From contig CM035153.1 in NCBI GenBank assembly GCA_020205615.1, positions 97,483,122-97,547,121 of the forward strand: a stretch of DNA of 64,000 bases, read 5' to 3'. The DNA comes from Panax quinquefolius (Eukaryota > Streptophyta > Magnoliopsida > Apiales > Araliaceae). Positions 34,007 through 46,204 of the stretch are shown piece after piece. Each line of letters opens with the position of its first letter. Within the stretch, counting starts at the first letter, position 1. Below the pieces are notes generated by a model, which saw only the letters and a program-made list of their open reading frames with translations, searched no databases and had not been told where the DNA came from. A program made the translations under genes and the position numbers.

Positions 34007-35842
34007 CCCCGGAAAATTTTGTGTTTATAGTCTATTTTTACTAATTTCATCATTCTAGACTCAATTATCACGTCCGCGTCTCCAAATTCAACTCCGAACA
34101 CAACTTCGATTTTTAATAACATTCATCATTAATATCATAACTCACAATATTTATCAACCGAAGTCGTTCTAGAAAGAGGGGCTTTAGATAAGGATTTCTC
34201 CTTATTAGCTGCTATGATTAGATGACAAAACCTCTCCTTGTGAGAACTTAGACATTGTAAATATTGAAATTTATTAATATGAATAACTTTGTTTACTCAA
34301 TTGTTGATTTAATAACATATCATATAATGAGATGATCTAGTGACAATAATTGAATCAATAATATGAGAGATATGATGCGTGATTATTGTAGCAATAATTG
34401 AGTATAATCGGTGACTTCTTACGTAAGCATCGATAATCAATCAGGTAGTACGCAACTTATGCGATACGTGTATTCTTGTAATTTACTCATGAAAGTAGTT
34501 CAATAGTTTTAACGGTAAAACCTACGCCGTTATTTTAATAAAATATTTTTGTCATTTTCTAACTACGAAAGTACTTCCGTTGTGGGTTCACCAATGATTG
34601 TGTCGTCGTACGGATATTCCCGATAAAAAGAATATTCCCCGACCAATCAAATATAATTTGACAACTTGCATACTTTACAAAATTTATAAATACTACCCAA
34701 AACTATAATATTATATCAAATCAACACCATAATATTCAAAAAAATATTTTGAGAAATTAAAATCTTTATTCTTAAATTTGGGGTCTCACATTTAAATTTC
34801 TCGAAATATTTTTTTCAAAATTATGGTGTGGATTTAAGATAATGTTATAGTTATAGGTAATATTTATAAATTTTTAAAAGTATGCAAGTTGTTATATAAT
34901 ATTCGATTGGTCAGGGAATATTCATTTTAATAGGGAATATTCGTACAACGGGACAATCATTGGTGGACCACACAACAGAATTATTATCGGATTGAGAAAA
35001 CGATAAAAATATTTTTATAAAAATAACGGCAGAAGTTTTACCATTAAAATGTTGAACTACTTTAAAGTAAAGTATAAAGAATAATGCGCGTGGTTGCATA
35101 ACACCAGATTGATTATCGATGCTTACTTACGAGAAGTCACTCGCTTTGTTCAATTATTGCAACAAGCGATAATCACGATAGTAGATCTCACGTTATATGA
35201 TTCAATTATTGTCGATAATTTATATATTATTAAATCAATAATTGAGACGATGAAGTTATTAATATTATTATTTGCAATATTAACGATGTCAGAAGTTACG
35301 CGCCAATGAGAGGTTTGGTCACCTAATTAAGGCTATAATGGGGAGAAATCCTTATTCAAAAGCCCCTATTTCGAGGAGCGATTTGTCGATTAATAGTGTG
35401 AATTATAATAATGATGATGAAGTTTATTTTATTATTATTATAAATGTAATAAAATGTAATACTTTTTATAAAGTTTTATTTTATTTGATTATAAATAGAA
35501 TATAATATATTTTATTATGCATAGTGTTTGCATATAAGTGCTGCATAGTGTTTTGATAGTAAAATCTTTTTTATATAAAACAAAATACTTTTATAAAGTT
35601 ATTTGTTTTATTAGATTATAAATAGAATATATTATATTTTATTTTGCATAAGACTGCATAGTGTTTTGCATAGTAAAATCTTTTTATATAAAAGCAGAAT
35701 ATTTTTATAAAGTTATTTGTTTTATTAGATTATAAATAGAATATATTATATTTTATTATGCATAGTGTTTGCATAGTAAAATCTTTTTTATATAAAATGT
35801 AATACTTTTATAAAGTTATTTGTTTTATTAGATTTTAAATAA

Positions 35843-35866
35843 AATATATATATATATATATATTAT
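35843..35866. repeat. TA microsatellite upstream of element 3 TATA box
   Basis: An AT/TA run about 50-70 bp upstream of the TATA box. The 3' LTR has a longer one (about 47176-47204) and the element 5 LTR one at 59588-59609. Confidence 0.7.
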
Positions 35867-35912
35867 AAATAGAATATATTATATTTTATTTGATAGTATC
35901 CCTTTCATTCTC

Positions 35913-35922
35913 CTATAAATAA
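35913..35922 (+). promoter_or_regulatory. LTR TATA box, element 3 5' LTR
   Basis: CTATAAATAA in the context TCCTATAAATAAGATGC. Matching boxes are at 47254-47263 (3' LTR) and on the minus strand at 59531-59540 (element 5). Transcription would start about 30 bp downstream. Confidence 0.6.
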
Positions 35923-36250
35923 GATGCTTAATTAGAATTGAAAACACACCAGAAATTCAAAGAATTCTTCTTCTTTAATCTTGAGCGTATTTCTTTAGAG
36001 TTTTAAGAAGCTTTAAGCATAGAAAATAATATAAGTTTTCTTCAAGAATATCCTTGCCCTACCAGTCGGAATACTCTTGTTTCTAAGGTAATGGGTATTA
36101 TTCTTTCGTATTCATGAAGAGAGTTATTTTCTTTCAAATACTCGTAAGAGCTGTTATTCCATTCTTTATTATTATGTTGGAATAACCTGTTTATGCGAAG
36201 TACTATAATGGGACGAATTGTTGAGTTGTGATTCTGATGACAAAATCCTT

Positions 36251-36265
36251 TTAAGAGGGGAAAAA
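36251..36265 (+). promoter_or_regulatory. Polypurine tract inside the B unit
   Basis: TTAAGAGGGGAAAAA immediately before TGTGACAACC. It matches the tract of family A copy 2 (25588-25602) together with the preceding CAAAATCC/CAGAATCC phrase. Confidence 0.7.
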
Positions 36266-37571
36266 TGTGACAACCGAGATTTTGTAATTTAATTTTAATA
36301 TTTATGGGATTGAATAAATATTTTTTCGATAAATTAATTATTAGATTAAATAATTAATTGATGAAGTTGTGATAGATTAATTTAAGTATATGTGTTATAG
36401 TTATTAAATTAATGTGGAGGAGTTTTATTATTCGAAGTATGTGATTATGTGAGCTTATTGTATTAAAAAAATATTTAATAAGCTTAATGTTATTTTTATT
36501 AATTTAATAATTAATTATAGATTTAATAATTTGACATTATTAATAAATAAGAAATTTAATTATGTGACTATGTGAATTAATGAGAAATTATTATATTTTA
36601 TTTAAAATTAATTAAATAAGATATTGGATTTATTTTATGACATTTTCCAAACTATATTATAAATGTTTTATTAAATTAATCGGGTATTTTTCCAAACTAT
36701 AATATAAATGTTTTATTAAATTAATCGGGTATAAGCCTTTTAAGGCTAGCCAAACATGGCACTAAGGTAGGTTGGGAGCAGTTACCCATGATAGGTAATT
36801 GGCCTCCATAACGCACGTCAGTTCCTACGTGTTCTTCTTTATTTATCAGTCTTATTTGAGAAGACATATCCTAATTATGAGTTTTAACTAAGAGAGATTC
36901 AGAGAGAGTTTAGAGAAAAATTGAGTGATTGAAGAAGAAAGTGAAGAATCAGAGAAACTTGCTTAAGGGTAATCTCTTTAGTCCAATTTATTTACGTCAT
37001 TTAAAGTTTCATGAATATGGCTTTCAATTTCTTGTTTAATTCAACAATTGGAAAGAATAAGGATTTTGTGCATTTATGTGTTAAGATATTATTATTATGT
37101 GTTTTCTTATGTATTAGATGGCTCCATATCATCAATTTCATAATATTATAACGTATGTTATGGCTTCAAAATTTACAGAGTATGTTATATGGCCATATGG
37201 CCATTATACGTAAAATTAATATGTCAAACATAAATTGTTCTACAAAATTCACACTGGTATATGATTATGCATGCTAAAACGAAGTAAACAAAACTTGAAT
37301 GGATGGATTTGGTGTTATAACGAATCCATGGCGTTAAATTTTATGATTTATGTTCAAAACCTTGAAGAACATCAAGAACAGTGAAATTTACATATTTTAA
37401 TTATGTGATTCTGTGTTTTAATGGGTTAAAATCACTCTATAAATGTTGGGTAATGATTATGTATGAATTCTAGCATGTGGGTATGTTAAATTGGTGAAAT
37501 TAATGATCATGTAGTGTTTATTTATTTGAACTCGCTTTTCATGAATCGAGAATCAAAATCGGAGTTTCGCA

Positions 37572-37695
37572 TCACCGTGGCGCCAACTCAAAAGCTGAAG
37601 TCTCGCCAACAGAATGCCACTGCTGCCACTGGCGCCGCCAAGTCTTCAAACCAAACACCAAGACATAGTACAACAGTGGCGCCACAGCGCCACTT
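37572..37695. repeat. GC-rich palindromic island in B solo LTR
   Basis: CCGTGGCGCCAAC (from 37575), CACTGGCGCCGCC (from 37627) and GTGGCGCCACAGCGCCAC (37676-37693) in an AT-rich LTR. The equivalent of this patch in the minus copy (about 43250-43375) is eroded, keeping GTTGGCGCCC. An apparent short ORF over it has no homology that I recognise. Confidence 0.65.
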
Positions 37696-39084
37696 AGCAG
37701 AATGGCCCAGAACTGAGTTTTTAAAATGTTCAAGTCTAGTAATGTGTTATTAACTTAGTCTAATGAACATAAAACTTGTTAGACATATAATGAGGTGTTA
37801 AAATAAATTCTTAACACGTCCATTACATAATTACGTGTGAATTGAACGATTAAATGCATAGTTAGCTTATTGTTCGTGAAGTCATAATTTTGACAATAAG
37901 TGTAGTAATTTACTAAGTATAGTCATGAATTCGAGTTAGACAAAAGAATAAACTTGTGATGTTTAGTACGTTATAATTAACTGGTATTGTGAATGTAAAT
38001 GATATGTAGGATTTAAATCAAGGAACGAGTTTAATTAACGTGTAATCTATGCACGAGGCAAGTTTCCTAACCCTACTCATTATCATTATAAGAGTTATAA
38101 GTTGTCTCTTTACATCGAGAAAATTCTCGTTATTATTGATCAAATCCATTTTGTTATATCAAAAATATATTAGTCTTTCAATGCATGATGTTGTTATACA
38201 ATAATTATTCTATTGTGTATCTCTTGGAATTGTTATTCGATTTAAATATCAGTTATTGTGAATCTTGTTAGACTAACGAACCCTTAATGATTCGACTAGT
38301 CCATAGTTGATGAGCATTCTAAATTTCAGAACCCTGGATAAATTATCCAAACCAAACTTCCTTTGGTGCGGACTCTAATATCAAACTGAGATGAACAACC
38401 CTGTATAGGGGATTACTTATGCGTTAGTGTTAAGATATTGTGCATGCATGATGGTACAAAGGGCTGATCCCCCAAGCACGAGAAGAAGAGTCCATAGTCT
38501 TATACGATCGTTAAAGGTTTCAAGTATAAACACTTGACAACCTAGGACATAGTTCAAGGTCTTATGACCCTCAGAAGTTCTTTTGTCTCTTGTTATTCAT
38601 TCTTGATACAAAAGTTGAGTTTCCTATTCCAGAAGTCTTTAATTTATTCGCATGTTATTATTCATTGTTATATTGTTATACTTGTGGGCAATCGTGCTCA
38701 CTCTTACGTAATGATAACATTGCAGTTAAGAACGAAAGAGCAGACGAGCCTTCCACTAGTAAAGGTAAGGACAAGATTAGCAAGTAATGAAGAATGATTA
38801 TTTATGTGGTTATGTAATGATATTTAGACTTAATGTTACTTAAGACTTGTTATTTGTTTATGATTCTGCACATATGTTTAAGGTTAGAGCAACCTGAGAT
38901 TTATTTTATTTATTATGCAGTTAATGTAACCCCATAAGGGGAGATTTATTTATTATTTCTATCTATTGTTTGGTTTGCATTTATTTATGGGTAGATAGAT
39001 AGATGATGTTTGTACAGTGAACACCAAATCCTATGGAAATGGAAGTATCGGATTTGGGGGTGTCACAAGTACCGCATACATGGT

Positions 39085-39480
39085 GAAATTCTTCTGTTGT
39101 TCCATCCTTTATTATTCTATTTGAATAACCTGTCTGTGCGGTCTATCGCATGCCTGGTGAATTCTGTTGTTATTCAATTCTTTATTATTCCGTTGGAACA
39201 TCCTGTCTGTGCGGATTATACATGACCTGGTTCTATTCTTTATTATTCTGTTGGAATATCCTGTCTGTGCGGATTACGTATGACCTGGTTTCATTCTTTA
39301 TTATTCTGTTGGAACATCCTATCTGTGCGGATTACGCATGACCTAGTTCCATTCTTTATTACTCTGTTAGAATAACCTGTCTACGTGGATTACCGCATGC
39401 ATGGTGAATGATCCTTTGTATTCATTTCTTATTAACTTGTGGAAATGATCTGTCTACGTGGATTACCGCATGGGGGACAA
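39085..39480. repeat. 58-bp hairpin repeat array in element 3 5' LTR
   Basis: About six units; the cleanest is the 58-bp phrase TTCCATTCTTTATTATTCTG, TTGGAATATCCTGTCTGTGC, GGATTACGCATGACCTGG (39288-39345 region). TTCCA and TGGAA bracket each loop. Confidence 0.8.
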
Positions 39481-40543
39481 AAATCCATTTGCAGTTTCAT
39501 ATATGCTATTATACTCAGTTGGTTAAAGTTTGGCTTCTATACTCCATGAAATTAGTAGAATATCCTGGATATTTACGCTTCATCCAGTATCTTTTCATGG
39601 AAATATCCTTTTGAGAATTCTTGAATTTTACTCCACAAAGCAGTATCATGTTGACAATTTGGACATTATTGAGTTCAGGATAAATTAACTTATAAATCTT
39701 TAAAATTTATTCTTGAACTTGTTTTTATTGAATTTTTATGTCATTGTCATCATACTCGTGTTTATATTATGTTGAAAGTCATCTGTGGCCTGTAGTGCAT
39801 AGATGGACTTGGTATGATTATTATGACCGAGGATTATTGGCAATAATCACGATCGTAAAGTTACAAATGATGTGATAAAAATTCTCATTGGCCCGTAGTG
39901 CATTGATGGACAGTTGTTGGCATGATCATGACCATTGATGAAAACACGAATATCCTTGGCCCGTAGTGCATGGATAAATTGTGGTCGTGATACTAATGAA
40001 TATCCTTGATCCGTAGAAAAGTGGGATGATGTGGATTATTTATTGTCGAGTCTCGTGATAAAAGTGATGAAAAACTTTTTAAATCATAGAAGATAGTAGA
40101 TTTTATTCTCTACTTGACTCTTCTAATGGATTGCTTGTTCCGCTGCAGTTAAACTTGATGTTTGTTATATTTTATCAGTTTAACACTTTTAAAGACTAAT
40201 GATAAATTATTCTGTATTATCTTAGTCATAATATTTCTTACTGGGCTAGTTGAGCTCACCCTTTTTCTTTCATTATTCTCTTCAGGAAATGAGAACGTAG
40301 CGGGGACTAGTAAGGGAACAGAGTGACGGTCCAGATTATAACATTAGTATTCCTCACTATTCTATGAAATAGTGTGATAATAAATGTATTGAGAACTTAT
40401 TTTGAGTTTGAATACTGTCTAGAAGACAATATTTGTATTAAAACTCACAGCTCATGTTGTATATTTAAGGTTATATTTGTATTTTGTACCATGTTTTTGG
40501 CGACTCAGAATAGGTGATGTATATCTATTTTGGGGGCATCACA

Positions 40544-40557
40544 GTTGGTATCGAAGC
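40544..40557 (+). promoter_or_regulatory. Primer-binding site of element 3
   Basis: GTTGGTATCGAAGC directly after the LTR end; initiator tRNA-Met type with one more mismatch than in elements 2 and 4. Confidence 0.8.
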
Positions 40558-40730
40558 TTAGGGATATGATCCCTGGCTGAGATGTGAGACAAGAACTAGG
40601 AGGGGAGAGACAGTGAATTCCTTCACTAGTTTGACCTACCTAAGTTTATTTGGTATTTAATTGGTCGGTCAGAGTATAGGGATAATTTGTGATATGTTAA
40701 TTAACCCTTGTTTTGTGGAAGTATTTGAAA

Positions 40731-41851
40731 ATGACATCCGAGAATGTTGAGAATAGCAATGGAGCATAGGAGATCGTTGAGTCTCCACAGATCAATAATC
40801 AGGATAATGTGCATCAGGCAAGCGACAATCCTCATGCAAATAACAACACTGAACAAATGATGAACGATGGAATGTTCAGAGGCTTTATGCAATTTATGCA
40901 ACATCAGGCAAGAGCGGCTCCTGTCCAAAATGCGGGTGGAAACACTGGCAACTCTAAGACGGTCACCGCTATGCAGTTCAAGGAACTGGGACCACCTGAG
41001 TTTTTTGGAGAGCCAAAACCACTTAAGGCGGAGACGGGGATAAAGCAGATCTACAAGATATTTGAAGTCTTGTGATGCTCCGAGGAGCAAAAGGTTACCT
41101 TCGCCACCTTTATGTTGCGAGTAGAGGCAGATTACTTGTGGGAATCTGTAAAGCGTACTCAACCTGCCGCACTGAAGATGGCTTGGGAGAAGTTCCAAGA
41201 ATTGTTCAACGACAAGTACTTTCCCGAAAGTATTCATCACGTGAAAGAGGTAGAGTTCATAAAGCTGGAGCAAAACAACATGACCATGTTGCAGTACGAA
41301 GCCAAGTTTGCCGAGTTGTCCCGATTTGCTTCCCATGTAGTTGATATTGAGGAGAGAATGACGCAAATGTTTCTAAGAGGTTTGAAATCCGAGATACGTC
41401 AATATCTTATCTCTCATAAATTGTGTTTGTATTAAGATGTTGTTAATAGGGCTCAGTTGTTGGAGCGCAATAATGAGTTAACCCAACCAAAAGAGAGCAG
41501 CCGAAAAAATGATAATACCAGTGATAACAGTCATTGAAGCGGTGACAATAAACGTGGAGGGAATCAACATGCCAGAAATGGTAACCACTTCGGTGGTAAT
41601 CATGGCCAAAACAATAAGAATTGACATTTCAAGAAGAGGAGATTCAACAATGATGGAAAGAAGTCAGCATCAGCATCTGTTGTTAAGGAAGAAGAACGAC
41701 CACCTATCATATGCTTTAAATTCGGAGGGGAGGTACATATCAGACCAAACTGTCCACAGCCTTCCAAGGTATGTTTTAGTTCTGGAAAAGACAGCCACAT
41801 AGCTCGATTTTATCCTGTAGCGAAATCAATTCCAGCTGAGACGGTGGCACC
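40731..41851 (+). pseudogene. Element 3 gag (stops; cut by a solo LTR)
   Basis: From the ATG at 40731 one frame encodes Gag but has stops at codon 13 (TAG), after FEVL (41073, TGA), after KLCLY (41433) and in the linker. Recognisable parts: FRGFMQFMQHQAR, ELGPPEFFGEPKP, ADYLWES (Trp pair changed), MFLRGLKSEIRQY, then an Asn/Gly-rich linker and two degenerate knuckles (CFKFGGEVHIRPNC with Cys and Gly lost, CFSSGKDSHIARFY). The frame is broken at 41851 by the B solo LTR and its continuation (APKVDTDKTK) resumes at 44721. Gag would form the particle; this one cannot be made. Confidence 0.85.
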
Positions 41852-44720
41852 TGTGACACCCCCAAATCCCGTACATCCATTTCCACAGGATTTGGTGTTC
41901 ACTGTACAAGCATCATCTATCTATCTACCCATAAATAAATGCATACCATGCAATAGAAATAAATAATAATTAAATCTCTCCCCTTATGGGGTTACATCAA
42001 CTGAATAATAAATAAATCCCAGGTTACTCTAACCTTAAATCATCTGTGCAGAAAACATAAACAAGTAAGTCTTAAGTAACATCAAGTCTAACTATCATTA
42101 CATAATCACATTAATAAATAGTCTTTATTACTTGCTAAGCTTGCCCTTGCCCTTACTAGTGGAAGGTTCGTCTGCTCTTTCGTTCTTAACTGCAATGTTA
42201 TTATTACGCAAGAGTGAGCACGATTGCCCAAAAGTATAAAAATATAATAATGAATAATAACATGCGAGAGAAATAATAACTTCGAATATAAAAGCTCAAC
42301 TTTTGAATTAAGAATGGATCAAAAGAAATTCTGAGGGTCATAAGACCTTGAACTATGTCCTAGGTTGTCAAGTATTTTTACTTGAAACCTTTAACAGTCA
42401 TAAGACTATGGACTCTTCTTCTCGTACTTAGGGGGATCAACCCTTAGTACCGCATCGCATGCCTAATATCTTAACGCTAAAGCGTAAATAATCCCCTATA
42501 CAGGGTTGTTCATCTCAGTTTGACATTCAAGTCCGCACCAAAGGAAGTTTGGTTTGGATAATTCATCAAAGGATTCTGAAATTTAGAACGCTCATCAACT
42601 ATGGACTAGTCGAATCAATAAGGGTTCACTAGTCTAATAATGTTTGACAGTAAATGAATATTTAACTTGAATAATATCTCAAAAGGTATACAATAGAATA
42701 ATTATTGTATAACAACATCATGCTTGAAGATTAATAAACTTTAATATACAAGACATGCTTGATCAATAATAATGAGAATTTGCTCAATATCGAAAGATGA
42801 ATTAATCAACTTATATAACGATAACAAGTAAGGTTAGGAAACTTGCTCAATGAAAGTTTAGGGTAATAAACTTGCCTCATGCGTAGATTACACTTAAACA
42901 AACTCGTTCTTTGAATTAAATCCTACATATCAATTATGTTCACAATACCAGTCAATAATAACGTACTAACATCATAACTTTACTCTTTGTTTAACTCGAA
43001 TTCATGACTATACTTAGTCAATTATTACACTTAGTGTAAAATTAAGACTTCACGAAAAATAAACTAATTATGCATTCGATCATTCAATCCACACATAATT
43101 ATGTTATGGACATGTTAAGAATTTATTTTAACATCTCATTATAGGTCTAACAAGTCTTTATAATCATTAGACTAAGTTGCTAACTCGTTTCTATACTTGT
43201 ACACTTTTAAAACTCAATTTCGAATTATTCTACTAAGTGGTACATACCGCCACTTTTATATTTATGTCTCATGGCACAAGGCCTTGTAGTGTCTCATGTC
43301 TTATACATGCAAGTGGCATACTGTATGAGTCTTAAGGTTTGGAGTTGGCGCCCAAGTATGCGACACTCCAGATTCTGAATTTCCAGTTCGCGAAGAACAT
43401 AGAATTCAGCGAAATAAACTCTACAAAATCATAAATTTCACCAAATTAAACATACGCACATGCTAGAATTTATACATAACCATTACCGAACATATATAGA
43501 GTGATTTTAACCCATAAAAACATATAATTACAGAATTCAACGTGCAACTTATACTGTTCTTGATGTTCATGAAGTTTTGAACATAATTTCCTAAAATTCA
43601 ACGCCACGGATTCGTTATACAACCAAATCCAACCATTCAAATTTCATTTTGTTCATTTTAACATGCATAATCATATAAGTGTGTGAATTTTACAAAATAA
43701 TTTATATTTGACATACTAAAAACACGTATAAGGCCATATGTGCATATCACGTACTCTGTAGATTTTTGAAATAACCAGTCATAAAATATATTATGAAACT
43801 TATGGTATGAAAATCTATACAATATGTAAAACATGCTAAATTACTCGAATCATTACATATATTCCTAACACCATATCCCAATTTACAGAAATTACAGAAC
43901 GTAAGAAAACCAATTTTCATGAAACTTAAAAGACGTACAATAAGAATTGGGTTGAAGAAATTACCCAAGCGTAGATTAGTAGGAATGAAACCTTCTGATT
44001 TTTCCTACCTCTCACAAACCTCTTAACAACTTCTCAATTCTCAAACTCTCTCTCTCTCTTTTCCTTTTCAGTTTCAACTTTTCTAGACTTAGGAAATAAT
44101 AAGAAAGAAAAGAAAGCATATACTAATACATAAGGTGAACTGATGCGCATGATGGAGATTAGTTACCTATCATGGTAACTGCTCTCAACCACTCTTAGTG
44201 CCATGTTTGGCTAGCAAGAATGGGATTTAAAATCATTTAATTTAATAAGGCTTTATTATATAGTTTTAAATAATGTCACACTCCTTATAAATAAATCAAT
44301 ATCCTATTTAATTTATTTTGAATAAAATATAATAATATCTCATTAATTCACATAGTCACATAACTAAATTTCTCATTGATTAATAATATCAAATTATTAA
44401 ATCTCTAATTAATAATTAAATTAATTAAAATAACAATAGGCTTATTAAATATTTCTTTTAATTCAATAAACTCACATAATCACACACTTCGAATAATAAA
44501 AATTCTCCACATTAAATTAATAAATGTAACACATATAATTAAATTAATCTACCACAATTTCATCAATTAATTATTTAATCTAATAATTAATTCATCGAAA
44601 AATATTTATTCAATCCAATAAATATTAAAATTGAATTACAAAATTACGGTTGTCACATCTTTCCCCTCTTAAAAGGATTCTGTCCCCAGAATCATAACTC
44701 AAACAAGTCGTCCCGTTACA
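41852..44720 (-). mobile_element. Solo LTR-like unit, family B, minus copy (2.87 kb)
   Basis: Perfect target duplication GCACC (41847-41851 and 44721-44725) in element 3 gag; the uninterrupted site is in element 2 at about 14888-14892. On the minus strand it starts TGTAACGGGACG, has 63 bp with a polypurine tract (44658-44720), then TGTGACAACCG (44657) and ends GGGGGTGTCACA. It is collinear with 36204-39067. No coding region: the apparent ORFs inside are short and unlike known proteins. Confidence 0.87.
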
Positions 44721-44725
44721 GCACC

Positions 44726-46110
44726 AAAGGTGGATACGGACAAAACAAAGTCGGTGGTTTCAGGGAGAGCATTTTTCATGACTTCTCAAAAAGCGAGTAA
44801 CCCGAATGAAGTTAGCACGGGTTAGTTAATTATAAATTCTTGCGAAGTCTATACCTTATTAGATATCGGTTCTACCCATTCTTTTATCTCTCTTGCTTGC
44901 GCTCAACGTTTAAATTTAACCCAAAGAAGTTAGACTTTGACTTATTGGTCGAAACTTCATTAGTAAAAGCCTTCGTTACCTCCACTGTTTATAAATCTTG
45001 TTGATTCAAATCAACACTTTCACGTTACCTGTCAATCTTATCTCTTTGAAAATACTTGCCTTTGATGTGATTTTAGGAATCGATTGGTTAACTACTCCTC
45101 AAGCTTTTCGTAAGGTTGTTAGCTTTCATATTCCTAACCAACCTGTTATGCGAATTCAAGAAACCAAACCACTAAAGTCAATCATTGTCATATCAAGCCA
45201 TAAGTAAAGAGCCCCGAACCTTTCATTGGTGACTTCCTTGTGTGGAATGCACGTAAGCCAGACTTTCCATAGGGGACGTCGTGAATAACGGTGGCAAGTT
45301 GATAGGTATCAATGTGACGTGCTATCCAAGTCTTGGATGAGGGTCACAGTTTTGAATGATATTTCTATCGTTAATAAATTTCTTGACGTATTCTTGAAGA
45401 CTTCTTAGCCTACCCCTAGAGCGTGAAATTGAATTTTGTATTGACCCCAGTACAAAACCCATTTCTTCAACCCTTAAATATTTCTTCAAACAAAACGAAC
45501 GTATAATGCACCAAAGACGTTAGCTCGAGCTGTTGAAGATTACGATCATACCATTCAATATCATTGTGGAAGAGAGAACGTGGTAGCTAACGCGTTGAGT
45601 AGAAGATCGTATACATTTACGAGTGCGATGTTGTTAACAAAAAAACCCATTTTGTATAACTTACAAATGATGAAGATAGAGTTAAAGACTCTAGGGACCC
45701 ACGTGAAGATAATAAATATACGATTAGAATCGACTTTAATCAATAAAGTTAAAGCCGCTCAAGTTACATACTCAGAGCTGATGAATGTAAAGAAGAAGGT
45801 TCAAGAGGACGTTATTCTAGAAGCAAGAATCGATGAAGAGAGGAAATCTCAACCCTCAATTTTATTGGCCCATTTGAAATCCTTGATAGAGTAGGAACTG
45901 TGGCCTATAGACTCGTTTTACCGCCAAGTATGTCGTGTGTTCATAACGTTTTTCGCGTATCGATGTTACGTAAATATATGGATGACTCGAACCACGTTAT
46001 TAAATTAGAACAAGACGAGATAGCAGAAGATTTAACATATGAGGAGATACATGTTAAAATCTTGGATAAGAAGGATCGTATTCAACACTCAAAGATTATA
46101 CCTCAATAGT
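44726..46110 (+). pseudogene. Element 3 residual pol: protease, RNase H end, chromodomain-like tail
   Basis: Protease start near 44830-44900 with the active-site Asp present but in the altered triplet LLDIGSTHSF (Thr to Ile), then frameshifts; the second half is at 44998-45207 (VILGIDWLTTP). A 130-bp stretch shared only with element 2 follows, then the pre-RT linker joined to the RNase H end (LKYFF, about 45475; VANALSRRSY, 45580), the integrase linker (MNVKKKVQED, 45781) joined to the post-integrase segment (45850 onward), GTVAYRLVLPPSMSC (45897-45941) and a chromodomain-like tail LRKYMDDSNH and EIAEDLTYEE to 46109. RT and integrase core are absent at the same junctions as in element 2. Confidence 0.87.
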
Positions 46111-46191
46111 TATAATCTGAAATGAAGTCAAGGTATCCTCACCTCTTTGGCATACCAGGTACGTACGTAAATTTCGAGGGTGAAATTTCAT

Positions 46192-46202
46192 AAGGAGGGG
46201 AG
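46192..46202 (+). promoter_or_regulatory. Polypurine tract of element 3
   Basis: AAGGAGGGGAG, 2 bp before the 3' LTR start TGTGAGACCCC at 46205. Confidence 0.85.
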
Positions 46203-46204
46203 AT

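Larger units (their letters stand above)
30592..34790 (-). mobile_element. Solo LTR of family 2, long variant (4.20 kb)
   Basis: Starts TGTGACGCCCCC and ends GGGGTCTCACA, with a perfect target duplication TTTAA (30587-30591 and 34791-34795), inserted 34 bp inside the 5' LTR of element 3. It is collinear with the element 2 LTRs at both ends, but 31640-32745 is a block of about 1.1 kb not found in the other family-2 LTRs, and an additional segment (about 33915-34125) holds a W-box cluster. TATA on the minus strand is at 33470-33479, hairpin array 32800-33265. No internal region. Confidence 0.87.
36204..39067 (+). mobile_element. Solo LTR-like unit, family B, plus copy (2.86 kb)
   Basis: Perfect 5-bp target duplication AGTAC (36199-36203 and 39068-39072); the intact site can be read at 47537-47541. 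It ends GGGGGTGTCACA. The first 62 bp (36204-36265) are not LTR by sequence: they end in the polypurine tract TTTTAAGAGGGGAAAAA, followed by a textbook LTR start TGTGACAACCG at 36266. The minus copy (41852-44720) has the same extended start, there as TGTAACGGGACG; here TATAATGGGACG with two transitions. No gag or pol. Confidence 0.85.
30558..40543 (+). mobile_element. 5' LTR of element 3 (split by two solo LTRs)
   Basis: Begins TATGAGACCCC (canonical TGTGAGACCCC with one change) and ends GGGGGCATCACA before the primer site. Own segments are 30558-30591, 34796-36203 and 39073-40543. Promoter: CTATAAATAA at 35913-35922 after a TA run (35843-35866). Downstream, the hairpin array lies at 39085-39480 and the 3' part (39660-40540) matches the end of the 3' LTR. 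Confidence 0.85.

Noticed and set aside
37514..37753. ORF of 79 codons over the B LTR island
   Set aside because: The minus copy at 43250-43400 has no equivalent frame, and composition is explained by the GC palindromes.
39085..39480. Possible CRISPR-like array because of regular repeats with variable parts
   Set aside because: A plant genome context, unit similarity along the whole 58 bp, no cas genes, and the same array in every family-2 LTR.
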